Assembly (NCBI GenBank): GCA_030549205.1
Contig: JAUKTV010000010.1
Location: forward strand, 434,001 to 498,000
Direction of reading: 5' to 3'
Length of the DNA: 64,000 bases
Source: Apiosordaria backusii
Taxonomy: Eukaryota; Ascomycota; Sordariomycetes; Sordariales; Lasiosphaeriaceae
Shown here: piece after piece, positions 12,021 through 23,533 of the stretch
Layout of the letters: each line of letters opens with the position of its first letter
How positions within the stretch are numbered: position 1 is the first letter of the stretch
Program-made: the position numbers and the translations under genes
The notes under the pieces: model-generated
Told to the model about the DNA's origin: nothing
The model's database searches: none
The model's input: the letters and a program-made list of their open reading frames with translations, nothing else

Positions 12021-13844
12021 TCATTGCTCCAAGTACTGCAGCGCAGGATCGATAGCACCCCCGTATTCATCACCCAAAGAACTGTCCTGACCGAGAATCC
12101 CGAGAGCGGCTCGGCTGTCCCAGAAGCCATCTCGCCGTGGATATCTCCCCAGTAAGGCCGTAGCCTCAGCTTGAACAGTGGGATCCAGACACTTGGTTGC
12201 CGCAATGAAGAGTGCGCAGGTTGGTCCGCTATCCAACGTGAAAACTTCACTGCAGCCTCTGGATACTGGTTGATTGCCCAAAAGAACTCCCGAAAGACGG
12301 ACCATGTCCTTGAACTGAGGGGTGATTTGCTGCACGACGTAGCTGTCTTGAAACCCGCAGGAGTTGATGTAGGCATGAAGTACGATAGACTGCAAAAGCA
12401 AAGACGTCGCCTGGTAATAAGATGGTCCCCTGCGAGACGAGTTGGCTGAGTTATGCAGCGGCCAAACCATGCCGTTCCACTGTTCCAACACAGCAATGCA
12501 TTGTGACTGCATGGTCCCGATTTCGGGTAGAAAATCGCCGTCCGCATATGTCTGTCCAGCCATGGCTTGGCTAAAATGCAGTGTCCAGTGTTGAATTACA
12601 TCCCACCATCGCCTGGCTTCCCCTAAGCCAGAGAATTTGGAAGGCATATCGTCTATTGCGAACCTGCTGTTGATCTTCATCGGAACCTGCACCGAGCCGG
12701 TCATGAGTCCAATAGACCAAGCCGACCATTCCATTCGTTCAAACACTTGTAGAATTTCATCTTCGAGCTTGGGTTGACCTGCGTCTGCTTGTCCGGAGAG
12801 CATGAGACTGCCAAAATTGATGTGATTAACAGCGGCCTCGTGACTCCCATGGAGAATCTCAAAGCATGCGAACAGAATGCAAGCCACCACAGCCACGCGT
12901 AGCGTCGAAGCAGAGTTCGGCTCTTGCTGAAGCCGGATAAGTCGGATTGCCTGCCCGTAGTGCGTCAAGGCCGAATTATAATGATAATCGTTGGCGTCCA
13001 CGACCGAGGGGCCTGCTGGAACAATATTTGGAGAAAGCGAGCAGGCAAGGGCACCAATGGCCATAACAGCGTACCGAATAGCTGGCTCATCCTGACTGAT
13101 TTGGGGAATAGTCTGTGTGAATAACCGCGAGGGGAACCAGCCCCCTCCCAGATTATTGGTCAAGCTGGACCAGGAGTCACAATAGAATGTCTCCCATTGT
13201 TCGTCGAATTCACTGTTTTGGGATGATTCCTGGGAGGAACTTTCTCCAACGCCAAACTGCTCGCTAAGCTGGAGTGACTCGAAATTCGCGGGAAGACCCA
13301 AATCGCTTCTGTCGGACCGAGCCGATGGTGATGATCGCCGCCGACGTTTATCGTCCTTTGGGGGTGCCAGTTCGGTGGCCTTGTAGCCGTCGCAGAACCC
13401 TTGCCACTTCAAGCACCGCTGGCATGCGGGTTTGGCCTCGTCGCATTTGACATGTCGTCTCCTAAGAAACACACAATGGTAAGTATGGCATCCACCCCAT
13501 CGTGTTAGAACCAACGGCCGCCAAGAGGTCAACCTACTTGCCTGCAGCAACAACACACAGTCAGTAACAGGCTTCTCGTTTATGCGTTAGTTCAAGGCAA
13601 TCGACCCACATGTAACACAACCGGAACGCACCTTCGGCACGCTTGCCCTAGTGGCTCGTGGGCGGTGATCGAGGCTGAAAACAAAAGACTGGGGGCCGGA
13701 ACTACTGTTTTTCAAGTGTCCCTTGATCAGTTCCGGCCATGCAAGCGATAAGAAGTGTCCAACCCACCCTTCTGGAACAGGACTATCTCCGGTGGACCAT
13801 GGTGTCTTGACTTTGAATATGCCTGTTTTCTTGGAGGAGGACAT
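12021..13844 (-). CDS. Zn2Cys6 transcription factor with fungal-specific regulatory domain
   Basis: Exon 1 is 13844-13606 and exon 2 is 13461-12021, giving about 559 residues. The splice rebuilds a perfect zinc cluster, Cys76-X2-Cys79-X6-Cys86-X6-Cys93-X2-Cys96-X6-Cys103 (CVTCG, then RRHVKCDEAKPACQRC). The donor used would be GTCGAT, which is weak but is the only GT giving the cluster in frame. A basic stretch KRRRRSS follows. The rest resembles the Fungal_trans_2 (DUF3468) type, with TIPQISQDEPAIRYAVMAIG near residues 200-220 and a helical C-terminus. About 70 residues precede the cluster, unusually many, so the true start could lie within a different exon. Targets are unknown. It sits 3.6 kb from the NRPS-like gene, with PSF2 between, so pathway-specific control is possible but unproven. 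Confidence 0.85.
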
Positions 13845-16827
13845 GATGAATAGTGGTGATTTGTGATCGAGTCGAATGGTGTCGAGATCGGGGGGTCATC
13901 TGGCCATACACGATACGACTCGATGGTGGGCGCGTCGAGTCCAATTTGAGGAAAAATGGCCCAAAAGTACATGGTGCCAAGAGGGTGGCTTTGAATGTCT
14001 CGATCCAAGGCCCCGGTTACCAAGAGGCACTACCGCACTCGCATGTCAGGTTGGGTGAGACCGGCGTCACAAACCTTGCCGCCACAAGGGAGTAATTGTT
14101 GAAGCCTGATAGGTACATCGCCCCGCATGGGGTGTGCCGACACGTTCCGGCAACGGATGGATGGGACACACTTGCCGTCTCAGGGGGCTGAGGTACGGTA
14201 GGTCGTGATCCTGAGCTTGATCAAAGTATTGGTTAGGTACAGCCACGTTGGGACGGAGCATGGTTGTGGGTTCGGGTCGAGATAACCCCCAATCCCGATT
14301 CTTGGTGCCCGTGGCATGACAGGGAGTCCTGAACCTAGGGGCCAGGAGGGTAGCCGCTGTGGGGACCTTCCATTGTTCCATGCCTTCCAGGTTGGCACTG
14401 TCAATGGCAGCAGGTCCATCGCAACCATGACCGTTTGACTCCTTGCCGGTACGCGCCGTGATGCTGGTCGAGCTGGCCACGACTTGGTCGTCTTAGCGGT
14501 CTTGGCCCTGCAAGCCGTGGTGCGGACGGGAAGCGGACATGCGGCCGCATGCATGTGCCATTAATGTTTAGATGCATGGCCTCTTAGTGTAGGTGGTAAT
14601 TACTACTTCAAATTGCGGAAACGGGGCTGGAGTGAGATTGGGCTTCAAGATGGTGTCAGCAACATCATATAATGTTCTGTGGGCAAATTATGTTAGCGCA
14701 AACACTTCGTGGACTAATTGTCTTAGTGCAGGACGCTTGACCGTGTTTGGTCTAGCGCATTGCCTTTTGCCGTAGTTATCAGGGCTAATTTGTACCTTTT
14801 ACAGAGCGAATTCAACGTCGACTGCTGAAAGCCACATTTCAACTCGGCCAAGTTTATTGCTGACTGTATCCAAGCCTTCTAGGCAGCTATATTCTTGCCA
14901 TTGACCTCGGCGAATGACACCCACAGCTGCTCGCTTTCCACCGCAGAATATCACGACCTGACCTACAATTGCACCTCTGAACTTGTGCCAAGCAATCGGA
15001 TGCGGAAGGAGCACGGGCGTAAAACCGTGTGAGTTGATTGGCCAGTCAACGATCCCCCAGTCTTCGCTCAGAATGCCTTGCTGACAGCCTGAGCCCAAGC
15101 TAGGTATCATGTCATCTTATTTCCGTCATCCAATGTACACCTTATCACTCGGCATGGTCCAGGTTCGATTGACGTCACGGAGTTCAAAAGAAGTAGCCCG
15201 TATCCGGCACGAGATTTCTTCATACGGGCATTCCAGTGTTTTGACTGCCCGAGTTCGCGATGCCGATTTACTTCCAACATGTCAGACTCCCTACCTAAGC
15301 AACGACAAAACCAAACTTATCGCGAGATCGACGCCGCCAGCCGGCCAGGTGTTTCGAACACTCATAACAAACTTTATTTCTCCCCGAAATACTATCCAGT
15401 CGGCCACGTTTTCCAGTCTGCCACATGCCGTTTTCATGTCTACAGCTTGTGCGGGCCGAGGCCCAAACATCTTGCATCAAATAACCTCGAGACATATCTT
15501 GGTCCATCAAGGTGCTACGTTTTTACGGAGCCAGTATCAACAGCTCCATATTTGGCGATACGCTGTGAAGGATGGTCATGTAAGCAGACGTTTATGAATT
15601 TGTTGCCTTTTTATCACGAAAAGCCAGTGGACAAGAAACGCGAAACCAAAACCAGACTGACATGACGATGCGTGTTCAAGATTTGCAGTCATCGCGATTG
15701 CTCAATCTCAACTTGGCTACTCCAATACCTTATTTAGCCGATATTGAATATCGAGTCTTTTGATAAGACCTATGCATCACGTTACGTCGTTGCCATGGCG
15801 TTGGGTAGGTAGGAACATGACCCTTGCATCAGCCCATGAAATCATTAGCTCACCCCTTCACAGCCCCCTTCACCCCACATCGCCCTCAACACCAACCTTC
15901 ACTTTCTCAATGGGAAATCTCGAGAAGCATCGGCCCATCGAATTCCACCCCCGCTTTATGTTGGTTCCGGTCCCACTCGCGAGGCAAGGCAGACTAGGGG
16001 GCAGTCTTCCCGGCTGACTTGCGTTGTCACCCTGACCGCTGGCAACCCCTTACCCAGAACCGACCTTAGTAGTGCCCGCTGCTGAATCATCATGTTCACT
16101 GCACAGTCAAACAATCAAGCTTTTTAAGTCTCTACATGGGGACAATTGCTTACCTATGAAATCTTACTATCTTGTGAGTGAGGCATTCCTAGGTACCCAA
16201 CGACTAACCTCAACTTATAATGTAGGGCCACGCGGCAAAGTGCCATTTATTCTTCTGCAAGGCGGCCTCAGCAAGATACCAAGGAATCATGCATATGTAT
16301 GTACATAACTGTATCACCTCGGCACTGGCTAAGCCACAATGTAGTTACGCCAACAGACACATTATAGGGTAAAATCAAGCCTCTAGACGGAAAAGCGGTC
16401 TCCGTTCCGGCTATCAAAAACCGGATGGACGAACCATAAACGGAAGGTTGAAATCAGTCCATTATCTTGAGAGACCCCTCTCGCTCTCATACTAGGTAAG
16501 GTACTCTAAAATTCCCCACCAACTAGGTCACATTGAATTACTGGAAAGTATTGGATGCATGAAACACGAACTGATGGGGTTTGACATGATGTAATTGACA
16601 TTAAACAAATATTTAATTGTGATTTATTGATGTTGGCGTTTTGAAGTGAATTCAAGACACTCTTTCTCGGGTTAAGAGTGATTTTGGGGCTGGGGGCATG
16701 ATCACCAGAGCAGGTAGTTATGATCTCGAGGCTAGACGAGAATGGTATTATACATTAGGACTGAGACGGGATTCATCTCTTCTCTACCTCTGATAAGTCA
16801 GTCACCAGGACTCACCTCTATTCAACC
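13845..16827. other. Gene-poor 3-kb stretch
   Basis: No convincing gene. Frames on the minus strand at 14067-14554 overlap one another and have no protein character. A 103-codon minus-strand frame (15110-14799) and a 162-codon plus-strand frame (15109-15597) start back to back but match nothing I know. A full TGACGTCA site, the CREB/ATF-type palindrome, is at 15170-15177. From 16000 to 16700 the sequence becomes AT-rich. It could include decayed repeats, but no intact element was found. Confidence 0.5.
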
Positions 16828-17874
16828 TTACAGAAAACAACTAGAGGCCACGGACCGAGCCGCATCACCAAGGGTATATAACAACCCCGCAAAAGTGAGA
16901 AAGAAGCCCGGATCGTAATCATCAGGGCCTATACCACAGACGCGGTTGGGGTCCTCCAGCCCAGAGCGATTCGGCCACCAAGCCAGGAACAAAACAAGCC
17001 CAAGACAGCAGAGATACCTCTTCTTCCAAACCATGCCGAACAGCATGTTCCGTCCGTCGCGCAAACCCGTCCCAAAAGCCTTCATGAAGCCCCAGAGACC
17101 CAAACCGAAAACGCGCAACGCCCAACCCCCGACCCAGAGAGTCAGCCAAACCATCCAGTAGAACCAAACGTTGGCCACTACCGTAACAGAAACGTGATGC
17201 ACGATCTTCTCCGGTACCAAGAAATGCGTAATGGGATACACCACCAAATAAAGCAGGAAGGCTCTCTTCAACAAGGTCCCCCAGGCGTAATTATCTGTGA
17301 AGACGTAAAAGGTGCACCTCCACCGCCTGGTATTGACTTCATTCTCCCAGGTACCCCTTGGAGGAACGTACAGCCACCCGAGCCTGGGGCCGTTCAGCCC
17401 AAGAAGTGGAACCTGCAGCCAGTACAGGACGAACCAGATGATATCCCGGTAAAAGAAAGACAGGATGAAGAAGGTGACGATACCGGCAAAGGTGCGGGTT
17501 TCCGGGGTGCTGACGAGGAAATTCCAGAAGTGCTCGAGCAGCTGTTCTGCCCACTCTTTGGCACACTGAGACTTGTCGTCAAGCTCAGGGACTGAAAGCT
17601 CCGCAACAGGGATCTTGTTGACGCTTGCTTGAACTGCACTTGGGTGGTCGGCAGAGGCGGAAAACTCTTGCTTGGCAAGCTCCTGGGCCTGGTCGAGGAG
17701 TCGCTTCTTGTAGTTCTCGAAGAGGACGCTGCAACGGCGTTGGTAGATGTCGTTGTAGTACCTGGCCAGGTCAAAGTTATCGGGGTTGATGATGGGGTGG
17801 GTGTTGATGTCCGGCAGGGCCAGGGCCGAGATTGTGAGGGAGGGCCCGGTACGGCTGGCGACTTGGAGGCTCAT
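16828..17874 (-). CDS. Predicted multi-pass membrane protein, function unknown
   Basis: A single exon encodes 348 residues. The first 120 residues are soluble and helical. A very hydrophobic segment near 130-160 (TFFILSFFYRDIIWFVLYW) is followed by segments around 210-228 (AFLLYLVVYPITHFLV), 232-262 (a Trp-rich pair of passes), 285-302 and a short C-terminal one. The pattern suggests four or five transmembrane helices. I do not recognise the family. It is transcribed divergently from the Rieske gene over a shared 617-bp region with two CACGTG sites, which may mean shared regulation. Confidence 0.75.
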   Translation of the reverse strand: MSLQVASRTGPSLTISALALPDINTHPIINPDNFDLARYYNDIYQRRCSVLFENYKKRLLDQAQELAKQEFSASADHPSAVQASVNKIPVAELSVPELDDKSQCAKEWAEQLLEHFWNFLVSTPETRTFAGIVTFFILSFFYRDIIWFVLYWLQVPLLGLNGPRLGWLYVPPRGTWENEVNTRRWRCTFYVFTDNYAWGTLLKRAFLLYLVVYPITHFLVPEKIVHHVSVTVVANVWFYWMVWLTLWVGGWALRVFGLGLWGFMKAFGTGLRDGRNMLFGMVWKKRYLCCLGLVLFLAWWPNRSGLEDPNRVCGIGPDDYDPGFFLTFAGLLYTLGDAARSVASSCFL

Positions 17875-18282
17875 CCTCGGGGACTGCCTTGTTGTTTGGG
17901 TAAGGTAGGCGGGATTATGTTGAAGAATTGATTGGTTGAAGGCTGCCGGAGCCTTGGAATTCGAAAGACTGCGGACCTGTTGAGAATGATATGGAATGCG
18001 AAGGCTGTTGAGTGATTAGCAGGTTCTAGTACTAGGGAAAAATACTTAGCGATTGAAAACAGCAAAATGCCAAAATGAAGACTCGGGCCATCTGAGATGA
18101 GCCAGCAGCCATGGCTGTGATATTTAAAGGACGGCAAGGTGCATGCAATGGTTTGGTCGGCCTATGAATAGGGGTCTCTTTGTGGAAGGACCCGGTCTTT
18201 GTTGGCTATTGTTGGAAAGATGATCTTTTGTTGTTGGGTTTATTCTTTGACTTGCCGAGACAATACATTCTCAATCACGGAC

Positions 18283-18373
18283 CACGTGCCGCTAACAATA
18301 GATCCTCGAGAACAAGGGCACGGGAGTAGGATGTAGGGGGTACACAATAGGGGTACACGTGACAAGTCACATG
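18283..18373. promoter_or_regulatory. Divergent promoter with two CACGTG sites, one in a palindrome
   Basis: Within the 617-bp region between the membrane protein and the Rieske gene, CACGTG occurs at 18283-18288 and 18356-18361. The second begins an imperfect 18-bp palindrome, CACGTGACAAGTCACATG (18356-18373), which differs from perfect symmetry only at the centre and one mirrored pair. Such sites bind bHLH factors in fungi. Which factor acts here is inference. Confidence 0.45.
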
Positions 18374-18491
18374 CGCGTTTTTTCATTCTCCAGTGGATTC
18401 AAAGTTTCAACTGGAGTCGTGCTTGACAGGAATATCGCAGGTTCCTGTCAGCAGAAGATTTGGAGCAATAAACCCAGATAAATCACAGAAA

Positions 18492-19082
18492 ATGAACTTT
18501 TTATCAGCTTTTAGAACACCATCGAGGCCAGAAGCGCAGTGGTTCAAAGTGGGCCTTGCCTCATCATTCCCCGATCTCGGACTCGACGACGAAGACACTC
18601 ACAACCTAGCGCACACTCGGCCGTGCAACTCGGAGACGGCTCCCGGATGTAAAGTCTTTCATGTACCAAAAGAGGATCCTTCCTTAGGAAGTGAGGTTGC
18701 TGTCTCAGAGGACGAAGGTGCTGGCGACATGACAAACCAGGTGCTGGTCTTTCAGCGCAAAGGAAAGTTTCATGCTATCGATCATGTAAGTGATTGATGC
18801 GCACCCAGCGGGTTGCAGAGGCATATTAGCTGAGACTTGTAGCAATGCCCCCACTCGTCATTCCCACTCTCTCAAGGCATACCCTTTGATATCGAAGACT
18901 TTGGCATTGTCTTGAGTGCGGGAATTACCTGTCCCAAACACGGCTGGTCTTTCGACCTGTTCTCTGGGCGGGCGGATAGGGGTAATTACAAGCTCAAAGT
19001 TTGGGAGGTGCAACTCCGAGATTCCAGCAATGGTGCCTCTGACAAAGAAGTGTGGGTGCGAAGGAAGCAGAGAATCGGGTAA
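18492..19082 (+). CDS. Rieske [2Fe-2S] domain protein
   Basis: Two exons, 18492-18785 and 18843-19082, give 177 residues. The intron is GT-AG with donor GTAAGT. The Rieske cluster ligands are all present after splicing: Cys100-X-His102 (QCPHSSF) and Cys128-X2-His131 (TCPKHGWSFDL). The domain begins near residue 60 with VFHVPKED. There is no mononuclear-iron or FAD domain, so this is a stand-alone soluble Rieske ferredoxin-like protein that probably passes electrons to an unknown partner. The frame is open upstream of the ATG at 18492 but has no earlier ATG. No signal or membrane segment is seen. Confidence 0.87.
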
Positions 19083-19500
19083 TACAATCCTCTATTGTTG
19101 CATGTGGCCAACAATGACTATCTTGAGCGGGAAGCCCTCAGAAGACCGACGGCCGACAAAAATAAAACGCGGCTTTCTTTGTGCCAACAATAGCCTTCAG
19201 ACGGCTCATCGACAAAAATACCTAGGGGACCCAATCACGACAAAGAAACTCCGATCTTTGAATTGGTATAAATCAGAACAGTACCCCTCGCCAACTGTGT
19301 TCAGAACAATTGTAGATCAAGACACTCGCTCAAACGCCAACGTTCCAACTTTCCTACTCTATTTCATTTTTCTTTCCTAAACTCAACTGCCCTATACAGA
19401 CTCTCCTGGTGAGAGCAGTCAATATTCTTCTCTTTGACCCCTGTCCTTACACATACCCGCTCTTTTTATACCCTTACAGAGCTTTAACCACAACAGCAAG
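19083..19500. other. Intergenic, probable promoter of the next gene
   Basis: No gene is seen. The stretch ends in a pyrimidine-rich leader and AACAGCAAG just before the ATG at 19501. Confidence 0.45.
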
Positions 19501-20487
19501 ATGGCCCCCAAGAGACCCGCCAACCAGGGCCCCAAGGCCTCAAAGACCACTAACACGACATCCAAGGTCAAGAAGGGGAGGTCACCTACCCCGGTCCGCC
19601 AAACACGATCCAGGTTTGCGCGCGCTGGTTCTGAAACATTGGTTGCTCTTGACATGACTACATCAGGACTCAAGGTCGAGGAGATCGGGGTCAAGCAGCC
19701 CGTGGTCCAGAACACAGCCCAGACACTCGGTGATATATCTGAAGAGACCGAGGAGTCTCCTTCAGAAATGGCAAAGGTAAGCACCGGAGGGGCCCCAGAG
19801 TCACCAAATGGAAGCTCTAGCAGCACCAGTACCTCCATCAGCGAGGACTTGAATGCCCAATTCGGGAGCAGCTCTTCCTCTGGGAACAGCTCTACTCCTG
19901 GCAATAATTTCAAACACAACTACGATAGATACGGCATCTACGGCTATGTCAGCTCTACTCCTCCCAACAGTGATTATTACGATGGACACGAGGGCCATGT
20001 CAGCTCTATTCCTCCCAACAGTTCTGCCAGCAGTAGCAGTGGCATCGGTAGTGTTAGCGTCAGCAGCAGCATCTTCCAGAGCCCTACCCCTGTCAATACT
20101 AATGTCGGCAATGGAAACGGGAGTAGCAGTGACAATGGCATTGATGACAGCCTTTTTCAGGGTTCCTTACCAAGCAGTTTCGACAGCAGCTCTGTCAACA
20201 ACAGTTCTAGCCCTGCCAACAGTGGTGGTAATGCTGGTGGCAATACTGGTGGTAGCAGTGGTGGTAACAATGGTGGTAACAATGGGGGCGGGAGAAGCCC
20301 CAGCCCTAGCGGCGAAGACTCTAACCCTGGTGGCAAGATTGACTTGGGCCCCTACCCGGCCAACCACAACGGTCTTCTCAAGGCTCTCATCCCTCTGTTC
20401 GAGATTGCTGACAATATCGGTGGACTCCAGAATTTGCTTCAGAGCCACCTCGGACCAAACTGGAACGATGACAGGAATTATGTATAG
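19501..20487 (+). CDS. Low-complexity Ser/Gly/Asn-rich protein, function unknown
   Basis: A single exon encodes 328 residues. The N-terminus is basic (MAPKRPANQG, then KVKKGRSPTPVRQTRSR), which could be a nuclear localization region. Residues 100-280 are dominated by Ser, Asn and Gly, with near repeats such as YVSSTPPNS and HVSSIPPNS and a run of NTGGSSGGNNGGNNGGG. The last 40 residues (GLLKALIPLFEIADNIGGLQNLLQSHLGPNW) look like a folded amphipathic helix segment. The protein is largely disordered. I do not recognise it. Reading the same stretch one base over also gives a long open frame (19853-20539), a by-product of the codon repeats. Confidence 0.7.
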   Translation: MAPKRPANQGPKASKTTNTTSKVKKGRSPTPVRQTRSRFARAGSETLVALDMTTSGLKVEEIGVKQPVVQNTAQTLGDISEETEESPSEMAKVSTGGAPESPNGSSSSTSTSISEDLNAQFGSSSSSGNSSTPGNNFKHNYDRYGIYGYVSSTPPNSDYYDGHEGHVSSIPPNSSASSSSGIGSVSVSSSIFQSPTPVNTNVGNGNGSSSDNGIDDSLFQGSLPSSFDSSSVNNSSSPANSGGNAGGNTGGSSGGNNGGNNGGGRSPSPSGEDSNPGGKIDLGPYPANHNGLLKALIPLFEIADNIGGLQNLLQSHLGPNWNDDRNYV

Positions 20488-20881
20488 GAGTGGTAGGTTC
20501 CAGTCATCTCTAAAACAAGAAACGAAAAGCAATAGTTGAAACAGACGACAGAGTGGGAATACCAGATAGGTAAGGAAGTATAGCCAGGTAAACGCAACAT
20601 AGACGTTGACTCTTGAAGTCAGCAGTGATAATTCAGTACTTCTTTTCAGCCGGGCGACCATGAATGATGACGTGAAGGGCGGATGCTGACATATGTCGAG
20701 GACAAGACCTAGACTGGACGCTGACAAATTACCATGTTGTGACATTGTATACCGACACAAATAAACCAACAATGACCCACCCATATAACCCAAACACCAT
20801 GCCCAGCTGCTATGTTACAAAAAGAAAAACGGAGGGTATATCACCAACACTCAACTCTCACACATCACCATACAATCACAA
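20488..20881. other. Convergent intergenic region
   Basis: This is the 3' space between the low-complexity gene and the remodeler gene, which converge. No gene, hairpin or repeat of note was seen. Confidence 0.5.
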
Positions 20882-23533
20882 TCACTTTTTCCCTTTCCCA
20901 CCCGCCTCCGTGATCCCATCAGCCCCCGTCTCAACAACCTTATACGCCCCCGCATTACCCTCACCCGCCGCGGCCCTCTCATAAGCATCATCGCTCCTAT
21001 CACACAGCACCTCAATATCAGCATCACTCAGCACCTCCTTGTCCCCACTAAACTTGTACACCTGCCCGTCCTTCAGCAGCAACGCCTTGAGCGTCTCCCT
21101 GTCCAAATCCTCCCTCATGTCAATCTTTTGCCCCATCGTCCTGAACCCACCCTTCTTGATCACGAGCTTCTCTAGTCGCCTCTTGGCATCCGCACTGCCG
21201 AGTAACTCATCCTCAACAGTATCTTTCGTAGCCAACCGGTACACAACCACCGGCCGGGTTTGACCAATCCGATGTGCTCGATCCTGAGCTTGCAGATCCT
21301 GCTGGGGGTTCCAATCACTGTCAAAGAGGATAACCGTGTCGGCAGAGGCAAGGTTGATACCCTGCCCTCCTGCTCGTGTTGTAAGCAAGAAGATCTTGAG
21401 CTCGGGGCCGTTGTTGAACTCTTCAATCTGCGCTTGGCGGTCTTCCTGCGCTACTGATCCGTCTATCCGGCAGACTGGCCAGCCGCGGAGGTCGGAGCAG
21501 TATGACTCCAAAAAGTCGAGCTGCTTGTTGAACTGGCTGAAGATGAGGACTTTATGGCCTCGCTCAAATAAGGCGGGGAGTAGTCGGTCAAGGAGGAGCA
21601 TTTTACCGGACTCGGTGACGATGGTTTCATCGACGCCGCAGTCGTAAAAGTGGTGTGGGGAGTTGCACACCAGACGGAGCTGCATGACCGGGTTGCCGAG
21701 TTTCTTGGAGGAGATCTCACGCTTGGCAAGCTCGAGGGTTTTGGCGCGCTCAAATTCCTCAGTGTCTTCATCGATGTCATTTTGTTCTTGGGCTTCGGTT
21801 TCCTCCTCAAGCTGTTTGGCAAGCTTGGCTTCAAAGGCGTCGTCGTCAAGCATGTCATCGTCTGAATCGGCGTCTTTGTAAGATTTGCGGCCCCGTCGTG
21901 GTCGGCCGCGGACACTACCTGGGGTGGACTGACGACTTGGCTTGACGCTTTTGGGAGCAGGGGACTGTGGTGCTGGAGAAGCCTTGCGCTTGGTGGTCTT
22001 CTTTGGTGACTCGCGAATGGAGACGACAGCCTCTGCAGCTGCTTGTTTCTTATCCAAGGTTGCTGCTTTGGGAGGGCGCCCTCTAGGTCGCTTTCCCATC
22101 ATAAGAGCAAAGGCGTTCTTCCCCGGAGGAGCAGGTGGCTCTTCCATCTTGACTGACACTGGGCTGGTCCTCGCTGTCGAAGAAGTGGCCTCGCTTTCGG
22201 TGTCTGGCTTCACGCTGCTTGATCTAGAAGAGCGTGCGCTGCGGCTAGGCGAGGAGGCAGAGCTGTTGGCAGCTGTGAGCCTCTCGACAACCTTATTTTC
22301 CAAATACGCCCGAGTGTCGATATTCTTGTCGCTGATAGCGTTATACAGGTCGGTCTGCTCTCTTGTCATGGGCGCATACAAGACATATTCTCGCTTCTTC
22401 GGCAGGTACTTGGCCACGTCGGCCTTGACTCTGCGCAAAAGTAAGGGTTGCAACACGACATGCATCTTCTTGACGAGTTCTTGCTTGGCCTTATCAGCAA
22501 TGAACTCTTCAGTTCCCTCTTCATCTTCAAGGTCGCTAAAGTCGAACCAGCTTTCGAATGCTTCCCAGTCACGGAAGATTTTGGGCAGCAGAAAGTTGAG
22601 AAGTGACCACAGCTCCTTCAGGTTGTTTTGTAGAGGGGTACCGGTAATCAGAAGACGTGTGGCAGAGGTGAAGGTTTTGAGTTCCCTGAACAGCTTGGAG
22701 TCAAAGTTCTTCATGCGATGGCCCTCGTCAATGATGATGAACTCCCAGTTGATTTTGGACAGGTTGGCACGATCACGGATGACCATCTCATAAGTCGTGC
22801 AGACAACGGGAAACCTATTCGTGGGTCTGCCCCCCACGAGATGGCGGTTGATTTGAGTCCTGAAGATATCGTTCCGCTGTTCAGGGGTACCGTGGTACAT
22901 AGCAACCGGAATCGAGGGAACCCATTTATGGAATTCGTTGATCCAGTTGGACAAGGTGCTCAGAGGAGCAACAATTAGATGTGGGCCAAGGTAGTTTTCT
23001 TGCTCGCGGAGAAGGGCAATCAGGGAGATGGTTTGGATCGTTTTGCCTGGTAGTTGTTAGCATGTTGGCATACGAGACTGTGCAGTGATTGGCATACCAA
23101 GGCCCATTTCGTCAGCCAGAATTCCGCTCATTCCCTGAACGCAGATTTCGTACATCCAGGTCAGACCCTCCAGCTGGTAGTCTCTCATGGTACCGCCAAC
23201 CAGGCACTTGGGCTGCTTGGCCATGGTCAAGTCGTGCTCTCCGAGTGTCTTGCCGTCCAAACCAGTTCCAACACGACCGAGGGCTTTGGTCTTGTCGGTC
23301 AAAATGCTGCTGAATGCTGCACTCTGGGCGAGCAGAGCGTCCAAGTCTTTGCCCTTTGCCTCGCGCTCCTCTTTGGTCAATGCCCTTCTCTTCCATTTCT
23401 TTTTGCGCTTGTCTTCAGCCTTGAGATTCGCGAGGTGGGCCTTTTCCTCCTCGGCGGCGAGCATCTGCTCCTCTCTCAGCTTGGTGTAGCTCATCTTAGG
23501 CTTTTCGACTTCCATCGTTTCGGAGGGCGCCAT
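20882..23533 (-). CDS. SNF2-family chromatin remodeler of the LSH/HELLS/DDM1 (Irc5) type
   Basis: Two exons, 23533-23098 and 23046-20882, give about 866 residues. The 51-bp intron splits the Walker A motif: DEMGLG is completed by KTIQT after splicing (Lys about residue 147). Other helicase motifs are DEGHRMKN (motif II), ITGTPLQNN (III), and at the C-terminus TTRAGGQGINLASADT and QAQDRAHRIGQ (V and VI). An insert of some 180 residues rich in Ser, Lys and acidic residues separates the two RecA lobes. No bromo-, chromo- or SANT domain is present. That layout fits LSH/DDM1 orthologs, known for DNA methylation and heterochromatin maintenance in plants and animals and for genome stability in Neurospora (MUS-30). 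The ATG at 23533 is the first in frame. It is transcribed divergently from the Arc1-type gene. Confidence 0.9.

Noticed and set aside
14067..14554. Overlapping minus-strand frames in GC-rich DNA
   Set aside because: Two frames are open at once, which reflects lack of AT-rich stops rather than coding. No domain is seen.
14670..14760. Two near copies of an AATTNTNTTAGNGCA word
   Set aside because: Only 12 of 15 bases agree and no further units follow; too weak to call a repeat.
14799..15110. 103-codon minus-strand frame with protein-like composition
   Set aside because: It starts with ATG, but no family is recognised and there is no splice partner. One such frame is expected by chance in 3 kb.
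15109..15665. Two overlapping plus-strand frames of 162 and 128 codons
   Set aside because: They overlap in different frames, lack motifs and have no codon bias like the neighbouring genes.
19853..20539. 228-codon frame overlapping the low-complexity gene
   Set aside because: It is the shifted frame of the Ser/Gly/Asn codon repeats; composition (Val/Ala/Thr) is what the shift predicts.
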